NCBI RefSeq assembly: GCF_019749295.1
Contig: NZ_JACWFG010000001.1
Span: 20,507-84,506, forward strand
DNA length: 64,000 nucleotides
Source of the DNA: Neobacillus niacini
GTDB taxonomy: Bacteria; Bacillota; Bacilli; Bacillales; Cytobacillaceae
Reading direction: 5' to 3'
Shown piece after piece: positions 36,389-43,460 of the stretch. Positions within the stretch are counted from its first letter, which is position 1. Every line of letters starts with the position of its first letter. The notes beneath the pieces are model-generated. The model made no database searches. It was given only the letters and a program-made list of their open reading frames with translations, and had not been told where the DNA came from. The translations under genes were made by a program, and so were the position numbers.

Positions 36389-36669
36389 TTAACATCACCA
36401 CTCTGCATTCGTTTAATATACGATTCGCGAACCAACCTCTGAAGTTCCAGCAAAACAGGATTACCACGTTCTAGTTCCTCTTGGAAATATTGGCGCCTTT
36501 CGTCCTGGGTTAGGCGGCATAACTCCGAATGGATGAAAAGAGTTGTGTTGCCAATTTTCATTACTTGTCTAAACACCTCTTTCCTCAATCCCAATACTCT
36601 AGATCGCTTAAAGGTTTTATTTTTATTAAGCAAGCTACTCCTAACAAACTTCGTCTTCCTTATTTCCAT
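36385..36669 (-). CDS. Hypothetical basic protein, 94 aa
   Basis: Basic, helical C-terminus (TQDERRQYFQEELERGN, LLELQRLVRESYIKRMQ). AGGGAGG precedes the ATG. Its promoter region shares a 31-base pattern with that of the lipoprotein gene at 37401. No domain recognised. Confidence 0.6.
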   Translation of the reverse strand: MEIRKTKFVRSSLLNKNKTFKRSRVLGLRKEVFRQVMKIGNTTLFIHSELCRLTQDERRQYFQEELERGNPVLLELQRLVRESYIKRMQSGDVK

Positions 36670-36695
36670 CGCTATTCCTCCCTTCTATTTCGCTT

Positions 36696-36726
36696 ATTAT
36701 ATAGAAAGAGTATCTAGCGTGGTTAA
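36696..36726 (-). promoter_or_regulatory. Promoter with element-specific upstream box (copy 1)
   Basis: On the minus strand, TTAACCACGCT lies at the upstream end and TATAAT exactly 19 bases after TTAACC, with a shared intervening pattern. The same arrangement occurs at 37442-37472. There is no good -35, which suggests an activator. Confidence 0.5.
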
Positions 36727-36763
36727 TCGTCAGTCTTGCGTCAGTTTGCGAAATCAAACGTAA

Positions 36764-36797
36764 AAGCCCCGGATATTTCTCCGGGGCCCTTTTTATT
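36764..36797 (-). terminator. Terminator of the lipoprotein gene
   Basis: GCCCCGGA, short loop, TCCGGGGC; T run on the plus side (CCTTTTTATT) and AAAAG/CTTTT on the other. It overlaps the lipoprotein stop. Confidence 0.7.
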
Positions 36798-37401
36798 TCA
36801 ACTTAATTTCGAATTCAAAATCTTTTGATTCACCGTCAAACTGATCTTCTGCGCCAACACGGCCATTAAAACTCATTTTAATCCAAGTTATATCTGCAGC
36901 ATGACCGCGTTCAAGGTACCAAATGATATTTCCTTCTTTAATAACTCCTTTATCAATTTCACCACCGATACTATCGGAAACAAACATATCCGGCATGTCT
37001 ATTTGTTCTCCAGTGCTCGTTACCAAGACTGCTTGATCCGGGTAAACAGTAAATTTTCCTTCCGTCGTATTCTCCATCTTGAACTTAACGCCAACTGCAG
37101 ATGCCTTAGCATTTTCATCTTCCATAGTCGGTGCGATGTCACTTACAACGACTTTCTCGACGTCGAGCTTCAACCCGTTAAAATTATCAGACCATTTTGC
37201 GTTGTCATAATAAGTCCAGACGTCTTCTGACTTTTTCTCTTCACTGGTTGCAGCGTCCGTTTCTTTGTCTGCGGACTCTTCGACTTTTGCCTCCGCCTTT
37301 TTCTTGTCGTTTTTCTCGAGCTCATCCGTAGCCTTGTCCGCTCCGCAACCCGTCAGAGCAAACAAAAGAATAGCGAACAATAAAACTAGTAACTTTTTCA
37401 T
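36793..37401 (-). CDS. DUF4352-like lipoprotein carried by the element
   Basis: A 202-residue lipoprotein: signal MKKLLVLLFAILLFALTGC with lipobox LTGC (Cys19), a charged linker rich in Lys/Glu to about residue 60, then a beta domain (GLKLDVEKVVVSDIAP, AVGVKFKMENTTEGKFTVYPDQA) matching DUF4352 immunoglobulin-like folds. AGGGAGGG precedes the ATG. It has its own promoter and terminator, as expected for a lysogenic-conversion or superinfection-exclusion gene expressed while the element is integrated. That role is inferred. Confidence 0.78.
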   Translation of the reverse strand: MKKLLVLLFAILLFALTGCGADKATDELEKNDKKKAEAKVEESADKETDAATSEEKKSEDVWTYYDNAKWSDNFNGLKLDVEKVVVSDIAPTMEDENAKASAVGVKFKMENTTEGKFTVYPDQAVLVTSTGEQIDMPDMFVSDSIGGEIDKGVIKEGNIIWYLERGHAADITWIKMSFNGRVGAEDQFDGESKDFEFEIKLK

Positions 37402-37441
37402 ATGTAACCCTCCCTTAATATGGATATATCTATCTACGTAT

Positions 37442-37472
37442 ATTATAAGGGAAAAGTTTCCAGCGTGGTTAA
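37442..37472 (-). promoter_or_regulatory. Promoter with element-specific upstream box (copy 2)
   Basis: TTAACCACGCT and TATAAT with the same 19-base spacing as copy 1, in front of the lipoprotein gene. Confidence 0.5.
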
Positions 37473-37500
37473 TTATTTTTATTTCGTGTGTTTTGCGTCC

Positions 37501-37680
37501 TTACATCGAACGTAATTCGTCTTGGCGTTGCTTCAGTTTTAGCCGCGCCATTTCCTCCGCTGCTTCCGGAGTGGTACCGAAGCAATTGTAAACTGCTACG
37601 CCATTCTTGCCGTCTCGTGCGTCCGCTCGGAAACCGTCATGCCATAACGTAACCTTTATTTTAATGCGTTCCTTTTTCAT
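37501..37680 (-). CDS. Small hypothetical protein, 59 aa
   Basis: Product MKKERIKIKVTLWHDGFRA continues to NGVAVYNCFGTTPEAAEEM and LKLKQRQDELRSM. GTGAGGCG precedes the ATG. The frame reads like a small alpha/beta phage protein. Function unknown. Confidence 0.6.
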   Translation of the reverse strand: MKKERIKIKVTLWHDGFRADARDGKNGVAVYNCFGTTPEAAEEMARLKLKQRQDELRSM

Positions 37681-38346
37681 CTTGATCGCCTCACTTTCCT
37701 ACGTTAATGAATTCGGCAATAGTCCGCCAGTACCTGCGGAGAAATGAGGACGTTGTGTGTCCGACTAACCTTGGGTTTTTAAAAAATTTTGCGCAATTAT
37801 TTTTACCTTGAGAAAAACGAAATGGATTACGCGAATCTCTGGTGGCTGACGAATATTTTTTGGTTTTCATCCCCGCCGGGGGTATTTTGTTTCTGGAATA
37901 ATGTCGAGTTGTACGTTGTCTGACGTTGCATATGAATGTATAACGATTCATCATCGGTTCGTATAATGCACATTATGCGTAATTAAGTCAAATACAAACC
38001 GCGTAGTATCAACGTTTATATGCACAGATAATTACGCAGTTATACGTACTCTTATACATTGCCGGTATATTGCGGTTCCTGGCGATCGTGCAGCTACCGT
38101 ATGGCCTACCGCATTGCATAAACCAGCTCCTATTTCCTGCCGTTATTTCCGCAAGATGTCCGGTCCAACCCCGAGTTTTCAGAGGCACTCACGCCTGGCG
38201 ACGCCACAGCTGGTAACGCCAAGATTTCGCCAATATGTAAAGAATCGTCAATAATCACCGCCATCACTACTATTCCTTACTACCTCTCGCTATCATCCCT
38301 ATATAAATATATATGTAATACGTTACCGAAAACGTACACTTTCCGT
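37681..38346. other. Intergenic region of the element, no convincing gene
   Basis: About 660 bases without a supported gene. It has the inverted repeat CGTATAATG-CA-CATTATGCG at 37960-37979 and several GTATA/TATAC motifs. An 87-codon frame at 37691-37954 lacks a ribosome-binding site and reads as random. This may be a regulatory or packaging/recombination site region. Confidence 0.4.
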
Positions 38347-38685
38347 TCAATTTACAACCTTTACTGCGGTCACATCTCCGAATTGAATGCGTTCATATTC
38401 GCCAGGTTTTACCTCCAGTCGCAGCTCATGCGTAATAGGATCAACGCGCTGTATTCGCCCAGTATAGTCCGTAGTGAATCCGTCAGACCAGACGGTTACC
38501 CTTATCGCATGTTTATATTCCATTGCGTACTTAATGCGCAGGTCAAACTCCTCCATCTGATATTCGTCCAGTATCGGCTTAGCTTCACGCTTCATATCCT
38601 GCCACAAGTCACGCTGCATTTTCACTTGTTCCGGCATAAAGAACGCTCCTTGCCACTTAATTTTACCGCGATCACGTATTGCCAT
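38347..38685 (-). CDS. YolD-like protein, LexA-regulated
   Basis: A 112-residue YolD-family protein: IRDRGKIKWQGAFFMPEQV at the N-terminus and a C-terminal SH3-like segment (DGFTTDYTGRIQRVDPITHEL, GDVTAVKVV). YolD proteins in Bacillus accompany error-prone Y-family polymerases such as UvrX/YqjW and are SOS-induced. Here there is no polymerase gene beside it. AAGGAGTG precedes the ATG, and a LexA box lies 36-50 bases upstream. Confidence 0.82.
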   Translation of the reverse strand: MAIRDRGKIKWQGAFFMPEQVKMQRDLWQDMKREAKPILDEYQMEEFDLRIKYAMEYKHAIRVTVWSDGFTTDYTGRIQRVDPITHELRLEVKPGEYERIQFGDVTAVKVVN

Positions 38686-38721
38686 CTAATCACTCCTTCG
38701 TATTTATACTACTATTATATA

Positions 38722-38735
38722 CGAACAAACGTTCC
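38722..38735 (-). promoter_or_regulatory. LexA (SOS) box upstream of the YolD gene
   Basis: CGAACAAACGTTCC fits the Gram-positive SOS box CGAACRNRYGTTYC at every position and adjoins a minus-strand TATAAT. Confidence 0.8.
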
Positions 38736-38753
38736 GTATGTATAGAAAAATAA

Positions 38754-38780
38754 AAACGCCCTTCTATTGGACGCCTTTAC
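38754..38780 (-). terminator. Terminator of the 87-aa gene
   Basis: GGCGTCC and GGGCGTT arms, followed on the minus strand by TTTTATTTT, spanning the stop at 38777. Confidence 0.6.
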
Positions 38781-39040
38781 TTTGTAAATTCAAAAATTTC
38801 CTTACGCTCCACCCTTACTGCGCAATTATTATCTCCTATTTTATAAAGATATAATTTTTCGCTCTTTTCTTGATGGAATTTATCAAACTTAATTTCGGGA
38901 CTTAGGTCGTAATGATTTACAATTTCAGTAATTTTCTCTAAAATTTGTACTTTATTAGGCTCGTTTTTAGATACGATTTGAAACGGTAACTTCTGTTCAA
39001 TCCCTTGAACCATAAACGAAATTAGAAATGCTGTTTTCAC
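38777..39040 (-). CDS. Hypothetical protein, 87 aa
   Basis: I start at a GTG at 39040 (MKTAFLISFMVQGIEQKL), eight bases after GAGGAGG; a TTG at 39046 is closer to that site. The C-terminal half (KFHQEKSEKLYLYKIGDNN, CAVRVERKEIFEF) is beta-like. It lies between the integrase and YolD genes, a place often used for excisionase or cargo, but no HTH is visible. Confidence 0.6.
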   Translation of the reverse strand: MKTAFLISFMVQGIEQKLPFQIVSKNEPNKVQILEKITEIVNHYDLSPEIKFDKFHQEKSEKLYLYKIGDNNCAVRVERKEIFEFTK

Positions 39041-39093
39041 TATCAATTCCTCCTCATATTATTATCTTAATTTAACAGAAGGAATTTTGCACC

Positions 39094-40044
39094 TTATTTA
39101 AATACGTAATTAAGTGGAGAATGTGCGCTATGCTGATTTTGAACGTCCATATTCGTCATTTGTACATAACGACGCACCATGTTCATATGCGAATGTCCGA
39201 GAATACGCTGTAGACTAAACGGATCACCACCGTTAAGAATATAGAACAATGCGCCAGTATGACGCAAAGTATGCGGACTGACTCGTTTATTTGTTATCTT
39301 AGCGACCTGTCCATATACTCGCAAGTTATCCCGCACAGTTGCCTCGCCTATCTTTTCGCCTTCATACGTAAGGAATACGTACTCATTGCCGAAGTCTTCC
39401 GTCTCTTTCATATATTCGCTCAATAGCTTCGCAGTCCGAGCTGAAATCGGCACTACACGGCCTACACGCGTCTTAGTATCCGCAGCTTCTAAGCGTATCG
39501 ACATCGTCTTAAAATCGATATTTTGCCGCTTTATATCAACCAATTCGCAGACTCGCACCATCGTATCAAGTAAGACAAACGTAATTACCTTCGTACGAAA
39601 TCCGACATAACTCTCGTCATCTATGGCCGCAATCAATCTACGATATTCCTCCACCGTAAACGCCTCTACTACGTCTATTGGCGCCTTAATCGGCTTAAAG
39701 CGCTTATGTATAGGCTCGCTAATCCACGCCTTATCCTCGTAACAATAACGCAGGAATGCTCGCATTGTCCTAACGCGAATATTAATGGTTCCTGGCGTGT
39801 AGTCCATCTCGTCACGCATAAACGTAATCCAGCCCATAAATAACTCCGTCGTCATTTCATCCGCTAGTAACTCGCGGTTTATATAATCCTTAAAATATCC
39901 GAAGTTATTATAATGCTCGGTAATCGTTCGTTTTGCCAGACCTTCGCCCTTCTTAATCAGCATAAACTCCTCGAACATTTCCGTCATGCTTAGCGGTATT
40001 TCAGTCGTTGCTGTCCGCTTCCGTCTAGTTAAATTTTTCCGCAA
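39094..40044 (-). CDS. int: Tyrosine recombinase (integrase) of the element
   Basis: A 316-residue XerC/D-like integrase starting at a TTG with GGGGA upstream. Residues about 15-115 form the SAM-like core-binding domain (MTEMFEEFMLIKKGEGLAK). The catalytic domain contains Arg in LLDTMVRVCELVDI, the HxxR box SPHTLRHTGALF, the second His in LGHSHMNMV and the nucleophile in RRYVQMT. It lies about 210 bases from attR, with CAATCA repeats between. It presumably recombines within the anticodon region of the tRNA-Sec gene, since the 69-bp core starts there. Confidence 0.93.
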   Translation of the reverse strand: MRKNLTRRKRTATTEIPLSMTEMFEEFMLIKKGEGLAKRTITEHYNNFGYFKDYINRELLADEMTTELFMGWITFMRDEMDYTPGTINIRVRTMRAFLRYCYEDKAWISEPIHKRFKPIKAPIDVVEAFTVEEYRRLIAAIDDESYVGFRTKVITFVLLDTMVRVCELVDIKRQNIDFKTMSIRLEAADTKTRVGRVVPISARTAKLLSEYMKETEDFGNEYVFLTYEGEKIGEATVRDNLRVYGQVAKITNKRVSPHTLRHTGALFYILNGGDPFSLQRILGHSHMNMVRRYVQMTNMDVQNQHSAHSPLNYVFK

Positions 40045-40194
40045 AATAAAAATCCCCTTCCGCCAGTCTAAAATTAGCGTAAGAGGACGAATGAATAACT
40101 TAAACAGTTTCGCGCGACTATTAACACAGTCTTACGTCTCACCCTTATACAGTCTTGCGTTAGACTGGGCGAAAACTGTGTATGTAAACCGTCA

Positions 40195-40225
40195 CAATCA
40201 CCGGCAACAATCACCGGATCAATCA
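40195..40225 (+). repeat. Right array of integrase arm-type repeats
   Basis: Three CAATCA motifs at 40195, 40208 and 40220, each preceded or followed by CCGG-like sequence, in the same orientation as the five near attL. Confidence 0.6.
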
Positions 40226-40252
40226 ACGTCAAACCCTTGCGGGAGTAAGAAC

Positions 40253-40321
40253 GTTGGCGGGACTGTGTGGGAATCGAACCCACCAGACCTGGCACGCAGG
40301 TCTCAAGCAGTTTTGAAGACT
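40253..40321 (-). repeat. Right attachment site (attR), 69 bp
   Basis: Identical to 23516-23584. The remaining 5' part of the tRNA-Sec gene continues beyond it to 40351, so the tRNA is whole at this end. Confidence 0.9.
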
Positions 40322-40351
40322 GTGGAGGACACCAGTACCCCATTCAGCCCC
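40255..40351 (-). tRNA. selC: tRNA-Sec (anticodon UCA)
   Basis: 97-nt tRNA with CCA encoded. The 5' GGGGCTGA pairs with 3' ACAGTCCC (8-bp acceptor stem, one G-U pair and one end mismatch), there is an extended D stem with a 4-base loop, the anticodon loop is CTTCAAA (anticodon TCA), a long variable arm is formed by GACCTG/CAGGTC, and the T arm is GTGGG-TTCGATT-CCCAC. The 8-bp acceptor, long D stem and long variable arm are hallmarks of bacterial selenocysteine tRNA. The base of the anticodon stem has two mismatches. No selA, selB or selD is in the window. Confidence 0.85.
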
Positions 40352-40568
40352 ATAATTATTATTGTAGAAAGGTAATTCCTATTTGTAATTATAATACAAT
40401 GGAATATAGTAAATATCAATAGAGTTGGGGATATTGTCATTTTTCCGACAACTTTTGCAACCTCCTTCTAATGATAACTCTTTCTTGATAGTAAAGGCAT
40501 TACTTGTCTTTTACCCTCGTCACAGACTATAATAGATAGATGAAAATAGTATTTTGTAGGTGAATGAT

Positions 40569-40997
40569 ATGCAGCTAACTGGTTGGTTTTTATGGTTTAT
40601 ATTAATATGGATTTTTGTATTTGCTGGTTTAATGGGGATTGGCGGATTTTTTATGTTTCGGAAATTTCTCAAGAAAATGCCAAAGGAAGATGGCAAATCG
40701 GTGATGGACTGGGAAGAATTCTACGTGAATCAGACTCGTCATTTATGGGACGAGGAAGAAAAACACTTGCTTGAGGATTTAGTCAGCCCTGTACCAGAGC
40801 TTTTCCGTGATGTAGCTAGACATAAAATTGCCGGTAAAATTGGTGAGCTTGCACTTAACGAGAAGGTAACAAAAATCACCGAAGAAATCGTCATCCGCGG
40901 GTACATTCAAGCAACACCTAAGAGAGATCATAAGTTTTTACGAAAGAAACTATTTGAAAATCAAATTGATGTCGCTCCTTTCGAGCACTTATTCTAA
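40569..40997 (+). CDS. yneK: DUF2621 family protein YneK
   Basis: A 142-residue protein: an N-terminal membrane helix (WFLWFILIWIFVFAGLMGIGG), then a basic/acidic soluble domain (PKEDGKSVMDWEEFYVNQT, VPELFRDVARHKIAGKIGE). This is the DUF2621/YneK family, found next to ccdC in B. subtilis as here. I start at the ATG at 40569 because AGGTGA precedes it; a GTG at 40560 lies within that site. Function unknown. A terminator (AACCGTC/GGCGGTT, T7) follows at 40997-41022. Confidence 0.82.
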   Translation: MQLTGWFLWFILIWIFVFAGLMGIGGFFMFRKFLKKMPKEDGKSVMDWEEFYVNQTRHLWDEEEKHLLEDLVSPVPELFRDVARHKIAGKIGELALNEKVTKITEEIVIRGYIQATPKRDHKFLRKKLFENQIDVAPFEHLF

Positions 40998-41022
40998 ACC
41001 GTCCTCTTGTGGCGGTTTTTTT
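40997..41022 (+). terminator. Terminator of yneK
   Basis: AACCGTC, loop, GGCGGTT followed by TTTTT, overlapping the stop codon. Confidence 0.8.
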
Positions 41023-41026
41023 GTGT

Positions 41027-41252
41027 TCAACAGTATTGATTAGGCTTTATTCGTTACCACTTACACTTAATTTTGAGGTAAACGGTAACAATTAGCCTTC
41101 ATTCGTGCCCTTTAAACACACATTTGGGGGTAAACGGTAACGATTAGACTTTATTCGTGCCCTCTAAACACACATTTGGGGATAAACGGTAACGATTAGA
41201 CTTTATTCGTTCCCTCAAATACTCATATTTTGGGTAAGCGGTAACGATAACG
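41027..41252. repeat. 52-bp tandem repeat array, about 4 copies
   Basis: The motif TAAACGGTAAC (TAAGCGGTAAC in the last copy) recurs at 41079, 41131, 41183 and 41235, exactly 52 bases apart, with GATTAGACTTTATTCGT and CACACATTTGGGG in between. A partial first unit begins near 41035. It lies between the yneK terminator and the convergent ccdC gene. No ORF runs through it. Confidence 0.9.
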
Positions 41253-41298
41253 ATGGGTCTTGTAAATAATTAATTAATTCAAATAACTGGTTCACTAA

Positions 41299-41331
41299 AC
41301 AAAAAACACTGACTCTAAAAGAATCAGTGCT
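41299..41331 (-). terminator. Terminator of ccdC
   Basis: On the minus strand, CACTGATTC, loop, GAGTCAGTG followed by TTTTTT, spanning the stop at 41324. Confidence 0.85.
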
Positions 41332-41806
41332 GTCCTTGAAGCTGCCTATATAGCTTCTTATAATCTAAATACATCGCAATCCGCCACGGAACAATCATAC
41401 TAAACGCGAGCAAGAAGAACATACCGCTTAATTCTCCGAAATCGATCGTGGTACTTAAAATAGTTTTTAACCCTAATCTCACAATTAATAGTCCAACTAG
41501 AATATACATAAACGCTTTAGACCGTTTTAAATAGATTTCGTTCTCGCGGATCTCAAATTTCGAGGTTTTTATCAGCAGTATGGAAAACAGCATTCCTACG
41601 ATTACTACTTCCCCTATTTCCATAGGAGTTAACCTGAATTGTGGTACCACATACATTAATGCCCCGCTTGACATAAAGACCGGCGGAAGGATAATTTTCA
41701 ACGCATTTGTAGGTTTCTTTGCAGCCTTCATGCGGACGAATAAAGCAAGTATCCCCATAAAAACCGCTCCTATAGAAGAAACAACAACGAAGTTCATAGG
41801 ACCCAT
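41324..41806 (-). CDS. ccdC: CcdC-like membrane protein (YneJ)
   Basis: A 160-residue protein with about five membrane helices, including VVVSSIGAVFMGILALFV at the N-terminus and the family motif FMSSGALMYVVPQFRLT. It corresponds to YneJ/CcdC of B. subtilis, encoded beside ccdA and connected with cytochrome c maturation, although CcdC is reported as dispensable. It lies 51 bases downstream of ccdA. The response-regulator gene yneI, which separates them in B. subtilis, is missing here. Confidence 0.83.
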   Translation of the reverse strand: MGPMNFVVVSSIGAVFMGILALFVRMKAAKKPTNALKIILPPVFMSSGALMYVVPQFRLTPMEIGEVVIVGMLFSILLIKTSKFEIRENEIYLKRSKAFMYILVGLLIVRLGLKTILSTTIDFGELSGMFFLLAFSMIVPWRIAMYLDYKKLYRQLQGQH

Positions 41807-41856
41807 CCCCTATTATAAAAATAACGCAATAAATATATTACTATATAATTCATTCA

Positions 41857-42564
41857 TTAGAAACCAGTAAATCCACCAAACATACCTGAGAAAAGGGTGA
41901 TAATTTTTGTCATCCAGTCAAAGAAGAGCACAATCCCCATGACAATCATAATATAACCACCAATTTTAACAATCTTACCACTGTTTTTACGAATCCATTT
42001 CATGCGGCCAACAAAGAACGATAAGATTAAAAACGGAATCGCAAACCCTAGGGAGTATGCAACCATATAAAGTACACCTGAACCTGGATTGGTCGCTGCT
42101 AAGGCAATAACCGCCGATAGAATTGGGCCTGTACATGGTGTCCAGCCAGCCGCAAAGGCCATACCAATCAGTGCGGAACCAAAATAGCCGGAGGGTCTAT
42201 TTTTAAATTCTAACTTACGATCCTTCATCAAAAACTCTGGTTTAAATACACCGACAATGATTAAACCAAATAGCACAATAAAGATTCCGCCTAACTGACG
42301 AATGAGATCCTTGTACTCAAGGAAAAAGCTGCCTACAAACGATGTTCCAAATCCAATGGCAATAAATATAGCTGAAAATCCTAAAAGGAAAAAGATTGTA
42401 TGTAGAAGACTGCGCTTTTGAAGCATGGCATTTTCAGTTTTTAACTCGCCAACAGACATCCCCGTGATATAAGATAGAAATGCTGGGTATAGCGGTAAAC
42501 AGCATGGTGAAATGAAACTTAAAAAGCCCGCGCCTAAAGCTAAAAATATATTTACATCCGTCAT
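41857..42564 (-). CDS. ccdA: Cytochrome c biogenesis protein CcdA
   Basis: Thiol-disulfide transmembrane reductant carrier, 235 residues with six membrane helices. The two active cysteines are seen in [17 protein letters not shown] (near residue 20) and [13 protein letters not shown] (near residue 145), the DsbD-type pair that passes electrons from cytoplasmic thioredoxin across the membrane. The normal role in Bacillus is c-type cytochrome maturation and spore cortex synthesis. GGGAGTG precedes the ATG. Divergent from ynzD. Confidence 0.93.
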   Translation of the reverse strand: MTDVNIFLALGAGFLSFISPCCLPLYPAFLSYITGMSVGELKTENAMLQKRSLLHTIFFLLGFSAIFIAIGFGTSFVGSFFLEYKDLIRQLGGIFIVLFGLIIVGVFKPEFLMKDRKLEFKNRPSGYFGSALIGMAFAAGWTPCTGPILSAVIALAATNPGSGVLYMVAYSLGFAIPFLILSFFVGRMKWIRKNSGKIVKIGGYIMIVMGIVLFFDWMTKIITLFSGMFGGFTGF

Positions 42565-42737
42565 ATTAACACTCCCACTATAGTCGATACTATTTCATTT
42601 TAACAAACCTTTCCCCTAAAAGATAATGGTTAACATGAATATTTTGTGTCTCAAGAGGCGTATTAGCATTTTGTTCAAATAGTTTCTATTATGCTACTAA
42701 TTACCAACCTTATTTGGTTATTTTTTTACAAATATCT

Positions 42738-42766
42738 TTGAATTTATTCCCATCTTAGGTTATACT
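42738..42766 (+). promoter_or_regulatory. Sigma-A-type promoter of ynzD
   Basis: -35 TTGAAT (42738-42743), 17-base spacer, -10 TATACT (42761-42766), 76 bases upstream of the GTG start. Confidence 0.6.
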
Positions 42767-42842
42767 AGTAAAACATTGGTAGAGAATAACTATCAATGTT
42801 TTGTTTTCTATTATTGAGTTTTGCTCAGAAAGGACCACGGCT

Positions 42843-43022
42843 GTGATCAAACAAGACCTAATTTCACTAATTGAAAAAAAGCGTGCTGAGTTAATTCAAG
42901 TCGCGGTCACGAACGGCCTGACTTCCACCATTGCTATTCGCTATAGCCAGGAATTAGACCACCTTTTAAATGAATATAATCGAAAGTATATAAAGAAAAC
43001 CCGCCAAGTGGCGAGTCTTTAA
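42843..43022 (+). CDS. ynzD: Spo0E-family aspartyl-phosphate phosphatase
   Basis: A 59-residue protein of the Spo0E family, which removes phosphate from Spo0A and so delays sporulation. The signature helix SQELDHLLNEYNR is present after an N-terminal helix (DLISLIEKKRAELIQVA). I start at the GTG at 42843, preceded by AGAAAGGACC; longer frames lack such a site. The position next to ccdA agrees with ynzD of B. subtilis. The IS element begins 10 bases after its stop, so its own terminator may have been displaced. Confidence 0.82.
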   Translation: MIKQDLISLIEKKRAELIQVAVTNGLTSTIAIRYSQELDHLLNEYNRKYIKKTRQVASL

Positions 43023-43127
43023 CAAAAAAAATCCTGGCCTTTTGAAGAGACCCAGATAAATGAGACAAGGAAAAAACACCCCCTGAATCGTATTATTACA
43101 ATATGATATTTAGGAGGGTGTTTTTAT

Positions 43128-43460
43128 ATGGGCACAAGAGTACATTACCCAGAAGAAATTAAGTGGGAAGTAATTAAGTTGAAGCAAGCCGGAAAGTCGA
43201 ACAAAGAAATTATGGAGCAGCTGGGTATTAAACATAAGTCTCAAATTAAGACATGGATGAAATGGTTTAGAACGGGGCAAACCTACCGGTTTTCTCAACA
43301 AGTAGGAAAACAATATACCTATGGTAAAGGGACAGAGGAACTAAGTGAGTTAGACCAATTGAAATTAAAAAATAAACAATTAGAGACTCAATTGGAAATC
43401 TTAAAAAAGTACCAGGAAATCGAAAGGAGTTGGAGCCGCAAGTCGTTGTACAAGTTGTAG
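43128..43460 (+). CDS. IS3-family transposase OrfA
   Basis: A 110-residue DNA-binding protein: helix-turn-helix YPEEIKWEVIKLKQAGKSN to LGIKHKSQIKTWMKWF, then a leucine-zipper-like region (LDQLKLKNKQLETQLEILKK). GGAGGG precedes the ATG. Near its end the heptamer A AAA AAG (43403-43409) is in the register required for -1 frameshifting into orfB. Confidence 0.88.
   Translation: MGTRVHYPEEIKWEVIKLKQAGKSNKEIMEQLGIKHKSQIKTWMKWFRTGQTYRFSQQVGKQYTYGKGTEELSELDQLKLKNKQLETQLEILKKYQEIERSWSRKSLYKL

Larger units (their letters stand above)
23516..40321. mobile_element. 16.7-kb satellite-like integrated element in tRNA-Sec
   Basis: Bounded by identical 69-bp direct repeats (23516-23584 and 40253-40321) that contain the 3' part of tRNA-Sec; integration left the tRNA gene whole on the right. 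The integrase gene lies next to the right repeat. Nearly all genes run leftward on the minus strand; two HTH genes and an SOS-linked unit run rightward. Content: integrase, YolD, lipoprotein, HTH and ribbon-helix-helix regulators, primase with iterons, HNH nuclease, coiled-coil protein, tape-measure protein, small-terminase-like protein. Large terminase, portal, head, baseplate and lysis genes are absent, as are conjugation genes. This gene set suits a phage satellite; a deleted prophage is the alternative. Confidence 0.85.

Noticed and set aside
37691..37954. 87-codon minus-strand ORF in the element
   Set aside because: No ribosome-binding site, unconvincing composition, and it lies in a region rich in short repeats.
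23516..40321. Integrative conjugative element
   Set aside because: No relaxase, coupling ATPase or type IV secretion genes are seen; phage-type genes are present instead.
41079..41246. CRISPR array
   Set aside because: Repeats are directly tandem with nearly identical whole units and no variable spacers, and no cas genes are present; it is a minisatellite.
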